From a virus, in the IMG/VR virus record IMGVR_UViG_3300042937_000979, positions 1-23,917 of that record: DNA of 23,917 bases. One strand, 5' to 3'. Of this stretch, positions 1-8,229 are shown piece by piece. The translations under genes and the position numbers were made by a program. The first letter of the stretch is position 1, and each line of letters starts with the position of its first letter. The notes under the pieces are model-generated. The model worked only from the letters and a program-made list of their open reading frames with translations, did not search any database and was not told the origin of the DNA.

Positions 1-1
1 A

Positions 2-3000
2 CAAACATTAGATGTTACTGATTTGAATATTACTGTAGCTAAAGGTTCTGCAAATGGTGCTGCAGCTGATGGTGCTGGTTTAACAGTAGCAGGTGCTGGT
101 GCAACAATCACTTACACAAACGCAACAGATACATGGAATTTAAACAAAGGTTTAGTTGGTACGTCAGCGGCATTAAGCGGTGCGTTAAGTGCAGGTGCAA
201 CTACTTTAGGTGCAACTACAACAACTACTCTTGGAGCAACAAACGTTACAGCAAGTGGTACTTTAGGTGTTACCGGTACAGCTACAATGGCGGCAGTTAA
301 TGCAACAAACGTTACAGCAAGTGGTACTTTAGGTGTTACTGGAGCAACTACATTAGCTGGTTTAACAGCAGGTACAACTTCGGTTGGTGCGTTAACAGCA
401 GGTGAAACTACAACAACTACTCTTGGAGCAACAAACGTTACAGCAAGTGGTACTTTAGGTGTTACTGGAGCTACTACAATGGCTGCTTTATCGGCAACTG
501 ATGTTACAGCAAGTGGTACATTAAGTGCAGGTGCAACTACTTTAGCAAGTGCTACAGTTACTGGAAATGAAACAGTTGGCGGTACGTTAGGTGTCACAGG
601 TGCAACTACACTAGCCGGGTTAACAGCAGGTGCTTCTACTTTAGCTTCAGCAAGTGTTACTAATAACGCTACAGTTGGTGGTACTTTAGATGTTACTGGT
701 GCAACTACTTTAGCAGGTTTAACAGCAGGTGCAACTACAACAGCAGCTCTTGGTGCTACAAATGTTACTGCAAGCGGTACATTAGAAGTTACGGGTGCAA
801 CTACTTTAGCTTCGACTTTAAGTGCAGGTGCTTCTACATTAGCAAGTGCTAGTGTTACTGGAAATGAAACAGTTGGCGGTACTTTAGCAGTTACTGGTGC
901 AACTACTTTAGCGGCAGTTAGTGCAACTGATGTTACAGCAAGTGGTACTTTAGCAGTTACTGGTAATTCTACATTACATGCGGTTAGTGCAACTAATGTT
1001 GCTGCAAGCGGCACATTAAGTGCTGGTGCAACTACTTTAGCAAGTGCTAGTGTCACTGGCGCAGCAACTGTTGGTACAACCTTAGCAGTTACTGGTGCAA
1101 CTACTTTAGCGGCAGTTAGTGCAACTGATGTTACAGCAAGTGGTACATTAAGTGCTGGTGCAACTACTTTAGAATCTGCAACAGTTACAAATAACGCTAC
1201 TGTTGGTGGTACGTTAGGTGTTACTGGTGATGCAACTATTGGTGGCTCTGTTCTTATTACTGGTGACTTAACTGTTGAAGGTACTGTAACATCAATTAAC
1301 TCAGCAACATTAGACATTACTGATAAAAACATTACAGTGGCTAAAGGCGCTGCAGATGCAGCTTCAGCTAACGGTGCTGGTTTAACAGTTGACGGTGCAA
1401 ATGCAACAATTACATACGCAAGTACAACAGATACATTTAACTTTAATAAAGGTGTTGTTGCTACAACAGCGGCATTAAGTGGTACTTTAGCAGTTACTGG
1501 TGCAACTACATTGGCTTCAACATTAAGTGCAGGTGCTTCTACTTTAGCAAGTGCTAGTGTTACAAATAACGCTACTGTTGGTGGTACTTTAGGTGTTACT
1601 GGTGCAACTACATTGGCTGGGTTAACAGCAGGTGCAACTACAACAACTACTCTTGGAGCAACAAACGTTACAGCAAGTGGTACGTTAGGTGTTACTGGTG
1701 CAACTACAATGGCTGCTTTATCGGCAACTGATGTTACAGCAAGTGGTACTTTAGCAGTTACAGGTAATGAAACTGTTGGTGGTACTTTAGATGTTACTGG
1801 TGCAACTACAACAGCGGCATTATCAGCAACTAACGTTACAGCAAGTGGTACTTTAGATGTTACTGGTGCAACTACAATGGCTGGTTTAACAGCAGGTGCA
1901 ACTACAACAGCGGCATTATCAGCAACTAACGTTACAGCAAGTGGTACTTTAGATGTTACTGGGGCAACTACATTAGCGGCAGTTAGTGCAACTGATGTTA
2001 CAGCAAGTGGTACTTTAGCAGTTACTGGTAATGAAACAGTTGGTGGTACTTTAGCAGTTACTGGTACAGCTACGATGGCAGCAGTTAATGCAACTAACGT
2101 TACAGCAAGCGGTACTTTAGGTGTTACTGGTGCAGCTACAATGGCAGCAATTAGTGCAACTAACGTTGCAGCAAGTGGTACATTAAGTGCAGGTGCTTCT
2201 ACTTTAGCTTCAGCAAGTGTTACTAATAACGCTACTGTTGGTGGTACATTGGCAGTTACAGGTAATGTTACAGCAAGTGGTACTTTAGCAGTTACAGGTA
2301 ATGAAACTGTTGGTGGTACTTTAGCAGTTACTGGTGCTTCTACTTTAGCTTCGGCAAGTATTACACACAATACAACAGTTGGTGGTACGTTAGGTGTTAC
2401 TGGTGCTACTACAATGGCTGCTTTAACAGCAACTAACGTATCTGCTTTAGGAACATTAAGCGCAGCTGGTAATGCAACTTTAAGTGCTGATTTAGCAGTT
2501 ACAGGTAATGAAACAGTTGGTGGTACATTAGGTGTTACTGGTGCAACTACTTTAGCAGGTTTAACAGCAGGTGCTTCTACTTTAGCTAGTGCTTCTATTG
2601 TTAACAATGCAACAGTTGGCGGTACTTTAGCAGTTACTGGTGCTTCTACATTACATGCGGTTAGTGCAACTAATGTTACAGCAAGTGGTACTTTAGGTGT
2701 TACTGGTGCAACTACATTAGCGGCAGTTAGTGCAACTAACGTTACAGCAAGCGGTACCTTAGCAGTTACTGGTGCAGTTACTGGTTCAACAGCTACATTT
2801 AGTGGCAACGTTGTTGCAGCAAACTTTACTACATCTGGTGATGCTTCATTGCAAAACTTCTTTGCTACAGGCGAGTCAACTATTGGTGGTACTTTAGCAG
2901 TTACTGGTGGAGTTACATTAGCAAGTACATTAACAGTATCGGGTGCAACTAGTTTAACTAGCAGTCTTGATGTTGCAAATGGTGTTACTGTTAATAGTAA

Positions 3001-4087
3001 CCAAACAGCAAATGACTTTGTTGTTATGGGACAAGATGCAACTAGCTTAATATTAGCTGATTCTTCAATGAACAGTTTAGTAATTGGTGGAAGTGCAACT
3101 GCTGGAGTTGCTGGTGTTATTGCTAAATTTAATAGCACTAATACAATCATGTTACCGGTTGGTGATATTGCACAACGTCCAAGTAACAGTGGATCAACTG
3201 ACTTAGCTGGTATGGCACGTTTCAGTACTACATCAAATAACTTAGAGTTCTACAACGGTACATCATGGCAACAAACAGGTAGTTCATTCACTATTATTAC
3301 AAGTAATTCGTTTATTGGTGATGGTACAACTACAGTATTTGAAATGTCAACTGAAAGTACAACAGCAGGAACAATGGTAGCAATCAACGGTGTCATGCAA
3401 TTACCGACTCTTGCTTACAGTGTAACTGGAGTAACATTAACATTTACTGAAGCTCCATCAGTTGGTGATTTGATTGATGCACGTGTATTAATTACAACAG
3501 CATCAGTATCAACATTGTCAAATGGTAACGGTTATGTACAAGTTAAAACAGCAGATGCGTTTGCTAATGTATATGCTGGTACAGGTGCGCAAACTTTACG
3601 TATTAGCACAAGTGCCGAAACTGGTACAACAACGTTTGAAAATGATGTTGTTATTAAAGGTAGCTTAACTGTATTAGGTGACACTGCCGGTAATATTAAC
3701 ATTGGTGATTCATCAAGTGACCACGTAACAGTTAATGCAAGTTCAGTAACATACACAAACGGTACTAAAATTGCTTACGATCAAACAGCAGTTACAGTTG
3801 GTACTAGTGCTACAGTTATTGATAGTTTTGCTAAAGCAACTTATCGCTCTGCAAAATACATTGTAACTATATCAAACAGCGGTACAGGTGAGTATGAAAC
3901 TACTGAAGTGTTGGTATTACACAACGGTACAACAGCGCAACGTACACAGTTTGGTACTATGTATACTGGATCAGCAAGTTTAGGTTCTGTATCTGTAGCA
4001 GTTAATGGTGCAAATGTTGAATTAAGTTACACAGGTGTTGCAATAGGTAATGCGGTTAAATTACAATCATCATATATCAAGGTGTAA
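2..4087 (+). CDS. Repetitive tail-fibre-like protein, 5' truncated by window
   Basis: Probable tail fibre or other elongated virion protein. The reading frame is open to the left edge; the first possible start in the window is a TTG at 23, but in-frame codons before it (QTLDVTD) match the internal module TLDITDKN, so the true start lies upstream. At least 1361 residues are visible. From about residue 50 to 985 it consists of short degenerate beta-strand-like repeats of the type VTASGTLGVTGATTLA, rich in Thr/Ala/Gly/Ser and almost free of charge and Cys. This suggests an extended beta-solenoid or trimeric fibre shaft. A longer module (ITVAKG...GAGLTV..ATITY...NFNKG) occurs at the start and again 434 codons later. 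The last ~310 residues are non-repetitive (VGDIAQRP, ARFSTTSNNLEFYNGTSW) and probably form the tip or a trimerisation domain. The 3' neighbour starts 3 nt later, so they are probably co-transcribed. The fibre role is inferred from composition and context. Confidence 0.8.
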   Translation, partial: QTLDVTDLNITVAKGSANGAAADGAGLTVAGAGATITYTNATDTWNLNKGLVGTSAALSGALSAGATTLGATTTTTLGATNVTASGTLGVTGTATMAAVNATNVTASGTLGVTGATTLAGLTAGTTSVGALTAGETTTTTLGATNVTASGTLGVTGATTMAALSATDVTASGTLSAGATTLASATVTGNETVGGTLGVTGATTLAGLTAGASTLASASVTNNATVGGTLDVTGATTLAGLTAGATTTAALGATNVTASGTLEVTGATTLASTLSAGASTLASASVTGNETVGGTLAVTGATTLAAVSATDVTASGTLAVTGNSTLHAVSATNVAASGTLSAGATTLASASVTGAATVGTTLAVTGATTLAAVSATDVTASGTLSAGATTLESATVTNNATVGGTLGVTGDATIGGSVLITGDLTVEGTVTSINSATLDITDKNITVAKGAADAASANGAGLTVDGANATITYASTTDTFNFNKGVVATTAALSGTLAVTGATTLASTLSAGASTLASASVTNNATVGGTLGVTGATTLAGLTAGATTTTTLGATNVTASGTLGVTGATTMAALSATDVTASGTLAVTGNETVGGTLDVTGATTTAALSATNVTASGTLDVTGATTMAGLTAGATTTAALSATNVTASGTLDVTGATTLAAVSATDVTASGTLAVTGNETVGGTLAVTGTATMAAVNATNVTASGTLGVTGAATMAAISATNVAASGTLSAGASTLASASVTNNATVGGTLAVTGNVTASGTLAVTGNETVGGTLAVTGASTLASASITHNTTVGGTLGVTGATTMAALTATNVSALGTLSAAGNATLSADLAVTGNETVGGTLGVTGATTLAGLTAGASTLASASIVNNATVGGTLAVTGASTLHAVSATNVTASGTLGVTGATTLAAVSATNVTASGTLAVTGAVTGSTATFSGNVVAANFTTSGDASLQNFFATGESTIGGTLAVTGGVTLASTLTVSGATSLTSSLDVANGVTVNSNQTANDFVVMGQDATSLILADSSMNSLVIGGSATAGVAGVIAKFNSTNTIMLPVGDIAQRPSNSGSTDLAGMARFSTTSNNLEFYNGTSWQQTGSSFTIITSNSFIGDGTTTVFEMSTESTTAGTMVAINGVMQLPTLAYSVTGVTLTFTEAPSVGDLIDARVLITTASVSTLSNGNGYVQVKTADAFANVYAGTGAQTLRISTSAETGTTTFENDVVIKGSLTVLGDTAGNINIGDSSSDHVTVNASSVTYTNGTKIAYDQTAVTVGTSATVIDSFAKATYRSAKYIVTISNSGTGEYETTEVLVLHNGTTAQRTQFGTMYTGSASLGSVSVAVNGANVELSYTGVAIGNAVKLQSSYIKV
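5..151 (+). repeat. Fibre module copy 1 (ITVAKG module)
   Basis: This encodes TLDVTDLNITVAKG through NLNKG. It is the first copy of a 49-codon module that recurs exactly 1302 nt (434 codons) downstream with strong protein similarity. The module separates blocks of short beta repeats. Confidence 0.8.
1307..1453 (+). repeat. Fibre module copy 2 (ITVAKG module)
   Basis: Second copy of the 49-codon module (TLDITDKNITVAKG through NFNKG). It is preceded by LITGDLTVEGTVTSINS, which probably also preceded copy 1 outside the window. Confidence 0.8.
1799..1972 (+). repeat. 96-nt tandem duplication inside the fibre gene
   Basis: The 78 nt at 1799-1876 recur at 1895-1972 with one difference (T1867 versus G1963), an offset of 96 nt or 32 codons. 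It is the clearest very recent tandem duplication in the array and preserves the reading frame. Confidence 0.85.
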
Positions 4088-4090
4088 ATT

Positions 4091-4828
4091 ATGATTAAAC
4101 TTAGTAAAATATATAGAAGTAGTTACACCGGTGAAGATATTGTAGTTGAGAGAAGCTACACCGACGGCGTTTGGCATGATACAACTGAAACGGTGCCAAA
4201 CGCCGTCACTAACAACCAAATATCTAACCAAGCGGTTGTGATCGGTAACGGTCCTGGTCGCTTAGGTATTAACTTAGCTGCTATCAAAAATCACCGAGGC
4301 GGTTTGCTAGGTGCTAGAGCTCTTCAAAGCTACGGATGTAATGCTCTTTTTAGAGATTTTACTCCTGACTTTTTAGTTGCAACTGGCAATGATGTTGTTA
4401 AGGAAATTGCAAATACAGGGTATACAACAGATAATATTGTATACACTGATGCTGTACATGCTTTAGAATATCCAGGTAAATTTTACTTGATACCGCATAA
4501 TCCATATGCAGATGCCGGAACAGCGGCTGCATATATTGCTGCGTTTGATGGACATAAAAAAGTTTATCTAATTGGATTCGATGGTAATAATACAGAAGGT
4601 TATAATCATAATGTGTACGCAGGTACGCCTGGTTATCAACCAATTAACTCTACTGTAGATGCTAAGAAATGGGACGCAGCATTGGCAAGTTTATTTGCTA
4701 CATACGATGATACTGAATTTATTCAAGTAACAGAGTTTGGTAATGACACAATTCCAGCTTCATGGTTAAGTTGTGTTAATTTTAGACAAATATCTATTAG
4801 AGAGTTTGTATTAGAAGTAGATTTGTAA
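4091..4828 (+). CDS. Putative Rossmann-type glycosyltransferase (DUF115/MptE-like)
   Basis: A 245-aa protein. After a ~45-residue N-terminal segment it has a beta strand and nucleotide-binding-like loop VVIGNGPGR (residues 49-57), then YGCNALFRDFTPDFLVA (81-97), and a second strand-loop KVYLIGFDG (157-165). The GNGPxR loop plus IGFDG pair resembles the DUF115/Maf and sialyltransferase-like fold, in which flagellin- and surface-modifying glycosyltransferases occur. The function is inferred from these motifs only. The ATG lies 3 nt after the fibre stop, so it is almost certainly co-expressed with the Thr/Ser-rich fibre, a plausible modification target. Alternatives are a nucleotide-sugar-binding structural protein or an inactive fold. 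A bidirectional terminator follows. Confidence 0.5.
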   Translation: MIKLSKIYRSSYTGEDIVVERSYTDGVWHDTTETVPNAVTNNQISNQAVVIGNGPGRLGINLAAIKNHRGGLLGARALQSYGCNALFRDFTPDFLVATGNDVVKEIANTGYTTDNIVYTDAVHALEYPGKFYLIPHNPYADAGTAAAYIAAFDGHKKVYLIGFDGNNTEGYNHNVYAGTPGYQPINSTVDAKKWDAALASLFATYDDTEFIQVTEFGNDTIPASWLSCVNFRQISIREFVLEVDL

Positions 4829-4846
4829 TAAGCACTAGGTAATATT

Positions 4847-4872
4847 AAAAAAGCACCGTAAGGTGCTTTTTT
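4847..4872. terminator. Bidirectional intrinsic terminator between convergent genes
   Basis: A perfect inverted repeat, AAAAAAGCACC (4847-4857), GTAA loop, GGTGCTTTTTT (4862-4872). It gives a GC-containing stem followed by a T-run in both directions. It sits between the plus-strand gene ending at 4828 and the minus-strand gene ending at 4878. Confidence 0.93.
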
Positions 4873-4877
4873 ATTGG

Positions 4878-5360
4878 CTATAGGATTGATTCTAATGTTT
4901 TAATTTTTGCAACAACTTCTTTAAAATTAATAGTGCGCCAAACTCCAGGATGTAATGGTTTAGGATAGTCGCCTAATTCGACCCAACAATATCCTCTATG
5001 CTCGTGATTTAAGTCAGGAACAAATTCTTCTTTAACTGGTAATAAAAATGTATGATATGAGAAATTGTTTTTATCGCTAGTAAATTTTTCAATGGGTATT
5101 ACTTTAGCAGTTGAAAAATCTACGCCAAGCTCTTCTGTAAGCTCACGATGTAATGTTTCAAGTAACTGTTCACCCGCATCAATCTTACCACCTGCTAGTC
5201 CCCAAGTGCCTGCATACTTGCTTGAATTACGTAATAGAAAAAGATATCGATGTGTAGTTACACAATAAATGAACGTGCCAACCCCTTCTATAGCACTAGA
5301 GTCCACAGACCGTTTTTGTACTCGCCCTCGAAGCTTTTCACCCACTGATTGAGATTCCAT
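4878..5360 (-). CDS. Nudix hydrolase
   Basis: Hydrolyses a nucleoside diphosphate linked to another moiety; the substrate cannot be read from sequence. The Nudix box is complete: G58-x5-E64-x7-R72-E73-L-T-E76-E77-L-G79-V, the metal-binding signature GX5EX7REUXEEXGU. The core before it (VGTFIYCV, YLFLLRNSSKYAGTWGLAGGK) and a C-terminal YCWVELGDYPKPLHPGV segment fit a single-domain enzyme of 160 aa. The ATG at 5360 lies inside the 3' end of gp15, a 73-nt overlap in another frame. An in-frame GTG at 5306 would shorten the overlap to 19 nt and still keep the whole domain. It is the last gene of the minus-strand operon, ending in the shared terminator. Confidence 0.92.
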   Translation of the reverse strand: MESQSVGEKLRGRVQKRSVDSSAIEGVGTFIYCVTTHRYLFLLRNSSKYAGTWGLAGGKIDAGEQLLETLHRELTEELGVDFSTAKVIPIEKFTSDKNNFSYHTFLLPVKEEFVPDLNHEHRGYCWVELGDYPKPLHPGVWRTINFKEVVAKIKTLESIL

Positions 5361-6688
5361 TTGTATTGCGTTCCAGTATTGAGATTACTTACATATTGTA
5401 ACACAGTTGCTGCTGAACTGTCAAACACTATAGTCCAATGTGTGCCATTAAATTCGATAATATCGTTTGCACCTGCTATTAAATCTGCATTATCTGAACC
5501 GCGCCACGCACCCGGGCCATCTAGCGCACTATTTGCACTGCTACCGATTGCATTTAATATAAGATAACGTGTACCGTTAACTGCACCTTGTGCTAATGCT
5601 ACAGCAGTATTCTTACGTGGGTCAATAATAGCATCAATTGGATTAAGTGAATTTGCAGGATATGTATCAATATCTGCATTGAATATTAACATACTATCAT
5701 CAGTTGGGTGGTAGCTAACTGTACCAACAATCTCAGTAACTTCGTCGCTCGACATTAATCTAATTTGGCTAATACCATCGACTAACTCACCGTATACATT
5801 AACTAAATTATGCCAACTATCACGGGTACCAATTTTAGTTGGTGTAGTTAATGTGGGCTCTCTTAATGTTTCTATATCTTGTATTTTAAGCAATGTAAGA
5901 GTATTGCCAATTAGTAATACACCATAATCCATAGGAGTATAATACATACGTGTGCCCATTAAATTGGCTTCGGTATAAGCGGCAGAATTCAAATCACCTT
6001 GCGCATCATGTATGCTTGCAATAATTTTTTGGATAACACCGAGTTTCTTAACTTTAGCCGGCGGACTAATCCAAATTGGCATTTTAAATGTTAACGTAGC
6101 AACATCAATTGGGTTTTCTGTACCAACTGGTATTGATCGGCTAGACCAGTTTGGACTATCTAAATAAACGACACTTAAACTTGTCCAGTCGATATAATTA
6201 TCGGTACTTTGTATTTCTAATCCTGGGTTAAACAATGGTAATATCTGTTCAACTAATTGTAATTTTTGTTTTGTGTTGCTAGTCCAGATATCTAACTTCA
6301 ATTCTAATGTATAAGGAACAGGCATTATGCGCTCAACTGTAAATGCATTACCTTGTGTTTGCTCGTAAGTATCTGTATCGGCATCATATTTACGTTGACG
6401 TATATTCAATTTATTAACATACGTTGGATTTTGCATACGATCTCTATCGTATGTTAGCCCACTAATGTATGTAGCCATTGCTGGAACAGTTTGCATAGTG
6501 TTCTCACTATTATTTGCTAAAATAGCTGCAACCTGTTTACTACTATCTGCATAGTAAATTGGCACACGTTGTAGAGTTTTGTTGCCTGTGCGATCTTGCC
6601 CGAACTCAACTTCGTACCCACTCATTATTCTAATGAATTGTATTACAAAACGTTCGATTTGTGCATCGTAAAAGAATTGACTGCTCAT
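5288..6688 (-). CDS. 15: Tail sheath stabilizer and completion protein gp15
   Basis: The T4 gp15 homologue caps the contractile tail at the neck end and ends sheath and tube assembly. Diagnostic matches to T4 gp15 are RVPIYYAD (residues 41-48; T4 RVPITYAS) and ELKLDIWTSNTKQKLQLVEQ followed by ILPLFNP (residues 129-155; T4 ELSIFTRYEDDMFQIVEQILPYFQP), then KMPIWISPP (T4 EVNGWMYPP). At 466 aa it is much longer than the 272-aa T4 protein. The extra ~200 residues (about 270-466) include GTRYLILNAIGSS, NDIIEFNGTHW and KWNLNQWVKSFEG, a beta-rich C-terminal extension. The start codon overlaps the gp14 stop (TAATG), indicating translational coupling. Confidence 0.88.
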   Translation of the reverse strand: MSSQFFYDAQIERFVIQFIRIMSGYEVEFGQDRTGNKTLQRVPIYYADSSKQVAAILANNSENTMQTVPAMATYISGLTYDRDRMQNPTYVNKLNIRQRKYDADTDTYEQTQGNAFTVERIMPVPYTLELKLDIWTSNTKQKLQLVEQILPLFNPGLEIQSTDNYIDWTSLSVVYLDSPNWSSRSIPVGTENPIDVATLTFKMPIWISPPAKVKKLGVIQKIIASIHDAQGDLNSAAYTEANLMGTRMYYTPMDYGVLLIGNTLTLLKIQDIETLREPTLTTPTKIGTRDSWHNLVNVYGELVDGISQIRLMSSDEVTEIVGTVSYHPTDDSMLIFNADIDTYPANSLNPIDAIIDPRKNTAVALAQGAVNGTRYLILNAIGSSANSALDGPGAWRGSDNADLIAGANDIIEFNGTHWTIVFDSSAATVLQYVSNLNTGTQYKWNLNQWVKSFEGEYKNGLWTLVL

Positions 6689-8229
6689 TAATTATCCGCC
6701 AAAGGTGAAAGTATGTCAGATAAACCCTGACGTTCCGGTGTTACTTTACTGTAAACCGTGTATTCTAACATGTCGTTACTAGATAGTGTATTTGTGAGCG
6801 TAAATGACACATTTCCGGCAGTATTTGCTACTGTATTGGTAATATGTGTGCCATTTAGTGTAGTTTTTACGCCATGTGTGCTAACATACGCAATTTTCGT
6901 TACAACTGTCTTAGTTGACATATTAAATGATATTGTAGTTACATTAGCAGCCGGAGTATAAGGAGTAGCAACACGTATTGCGTCCCAGCCTAAACTACCA
7001 CTATATGTAGCGTTTATATTATTAACAAACCCACTACGTTGAGTGGTATTATCTATTCCAGGAGTTAAGTTTGTACGCACTGCATCCTCAATTTTAATCC
7101 AACGTTTAGCATCGTAGCGGAACAATCTATTTGGAACATAGTCTAAACGTAAATAGTAATCACCGACTGTCGGCGCCGCAGGAAATGCAATACCTGCACT
7201 AACTGGTAATCCATTTGGCGGCAATCCTGTGCTTGTTAAGTATCCTTCGACCTTAGCAGTAGAAGTAACTGCTACATTTGGTAAATTGTTTGTATCTACA
7301 GGTAATGTATAAATGGTACTAGTATCGTATCCACTCATCGGAACTTCGGCTTCAGCACGTGCAATAATAGCATCGTTAACTGCGGTGTATTTGTTGTAAG
7401 TACTTAACAAATCACCGATTGGCGTATTGTTAGCATCACCACTACTGATATTTTGTGTAATGTCTTTATATTCTTGACTATCTACCAATGGAGCAACTTT
7501 AACTCGCCACAGGTGTGGATACCAAGTCTGACTAAATCCTTCTGCCGCACGTGTAGCATCTTGCACAACGTAATAACGTTTTAGCGCACTGGGTAAATCA
7601 TCGTCTAACGGATAAAAGTCTTTTAAGTGTGGTAGTTCCATTACATCGCCTACCATAATCTTACGACCTAAGTTCTCGACCATGTCGTTTAAGTGAAAAA
7701 CCATAAACATAGTATCACCAGTTAAGAACAACCCAAACTGACTTAAATCAAAATCGTTGTCATTCATACGATACACACTGCGTAAAGTATAAACACTAGT
7801 ATCATACTTACGATCTCTATTCTCTAGGAATAATAGGTCTTGTATATTTTTCACACTTTCGTTAGCATAACTCGGCTGTGTTGCATCAGTATAGACAGAA
7901 ACAGTGGCCCCTGACCCAACAATAGCAGTAGTGCTTGCCGATAGCGTAACGGTTGTGCTTGTTTTTGCAATAACAGTAGTATTAGCTGGAATATTAGTAC
8001 CAGCAACAAACATACCTCTTGTTATTGCTGATGTGTTTGCAAATACTAATTCTGTTCCTGGTGCAGTTTGCGCCGCGGATGTAGTGATACTTGTACCTTG
8101 CTCAAGAGGACCGAGATACTTATGAATATTAATATCAACGCCGCCAACAGTAAACATCTCACTGATTCGACGGTCGAAGAATTTATAATCATTACCCTTA
8201 TTAGGGCGGTACATCGAAAGACGAGGCAT
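6688..8229 (-). CDS. 14: Neck protein gp14-like
   Basis: Probable neck protein that with gp13 joins head to tail. The core segment FDLSQFGLFLTGDTMFMVFH, then LNDMVENLGRKIMVGDVMELPHL (residues 160-202) and YYVVQDATRAAEGFSQTWYPHLWRVK, has the 'GD-for-design' shape of T4 gp14 (EGDLIYFP...). Adjacency to gp15 supports the call. At 513 aa it is about twice T4 gp14. Residues ~45-115 look like an inserted small beta domain (TPGTELVFANTSAITRGMFV-like, AGTNIPANTTVIAKTSTTVTLS), and a beta-rich C-terminal part (~330-513) is also added. Start and stop overlap both neighbours by one base (TAATG), so the operon is translationally coupled. Remote similarity makes this less certain than gp13 or gp15. Confidence 0.68.
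   Translation of the reverse strand: MPRLSMYRPNKGNDYKFFDRRISEMFTVGGVDINIHKYLGPLEQGTSITTSAAQTAPGTELVFANTSAITRGMFVAGTNIPANTTVIAKTSTTVTLSASTTAIVGSGATVSVYTDATQPSYANESVKNIQDLLFLENRDRKYDTSVYTLRSVYRMNDNDFDLSQFGLFLTGDTMFMVFHLNDMVENLGRKIMVGDVMELPHLKDFYPLDDDLPSALKRYYVVQDATRAAEGFSQTWYPHLWRVKVAPLVDSQEYKDITQNISSGDANNTPIGDLLSTYNKYTAVNDAIIARAEAEVPMSGYDTSTIYTLPVDTNNLPNVAVTSTAKVEGYLTSTGLPPNGLPVSAGIAFPAAPTVGDYYLRLDYVPNRLFRYDAKRWIKIEDAVRTNLTPGIDNTTQRSGFVNNINATYSGSLGWDAIRVATPYTPAANVTTISFNMSTKTVVTKIAYVSTHGVKTTLNGTHITNTVANTAGNVSFTLTNTLSSNDMLEYTVYSKVTPERQGLSDILSPLADN

Larger units (their letters stand above)
155..2960 (+). repeat. Degenerate short coding repeats of the fibre shaft
   Basis: In-frame DNA repeats built around strings such as AACGTTACAGCAAGTGGTAC and GTTACTGGTGCAACTAC recur dozens of times. 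They encode VTASGTL and VTGATTLA units. Long near-identical stretches, for example around 407-525 and 1634-1750, show recent duplication or gene conversion. Such an array is prone to unit gain or loss and to assembly collapse, so the copy number here should be treated with caution. Confidence 0.85.

Noticed and set aside
23-25. TTG as the start of the fibre gene
   Set aside because: In-frame codons before it match the second copy of the module, so the coding sequence continues beyond the left edge.
155-2960. CRISPR array in the repeat-rich left part
   Set aside because: The repeats are degenerate, coding, in frame and not separated by unique spacers of uniform length.
112-3150. A 1012-codon open frame on the minus strand opposite the fibre gene
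   Set aside because: It is the complement of the repetitive fibre coding sequence. Its product is a monotonous Val/Ala/Pro repeat and it has no ribosome site or promoter. The stop-free frame follows from the repeat's codon pattern.
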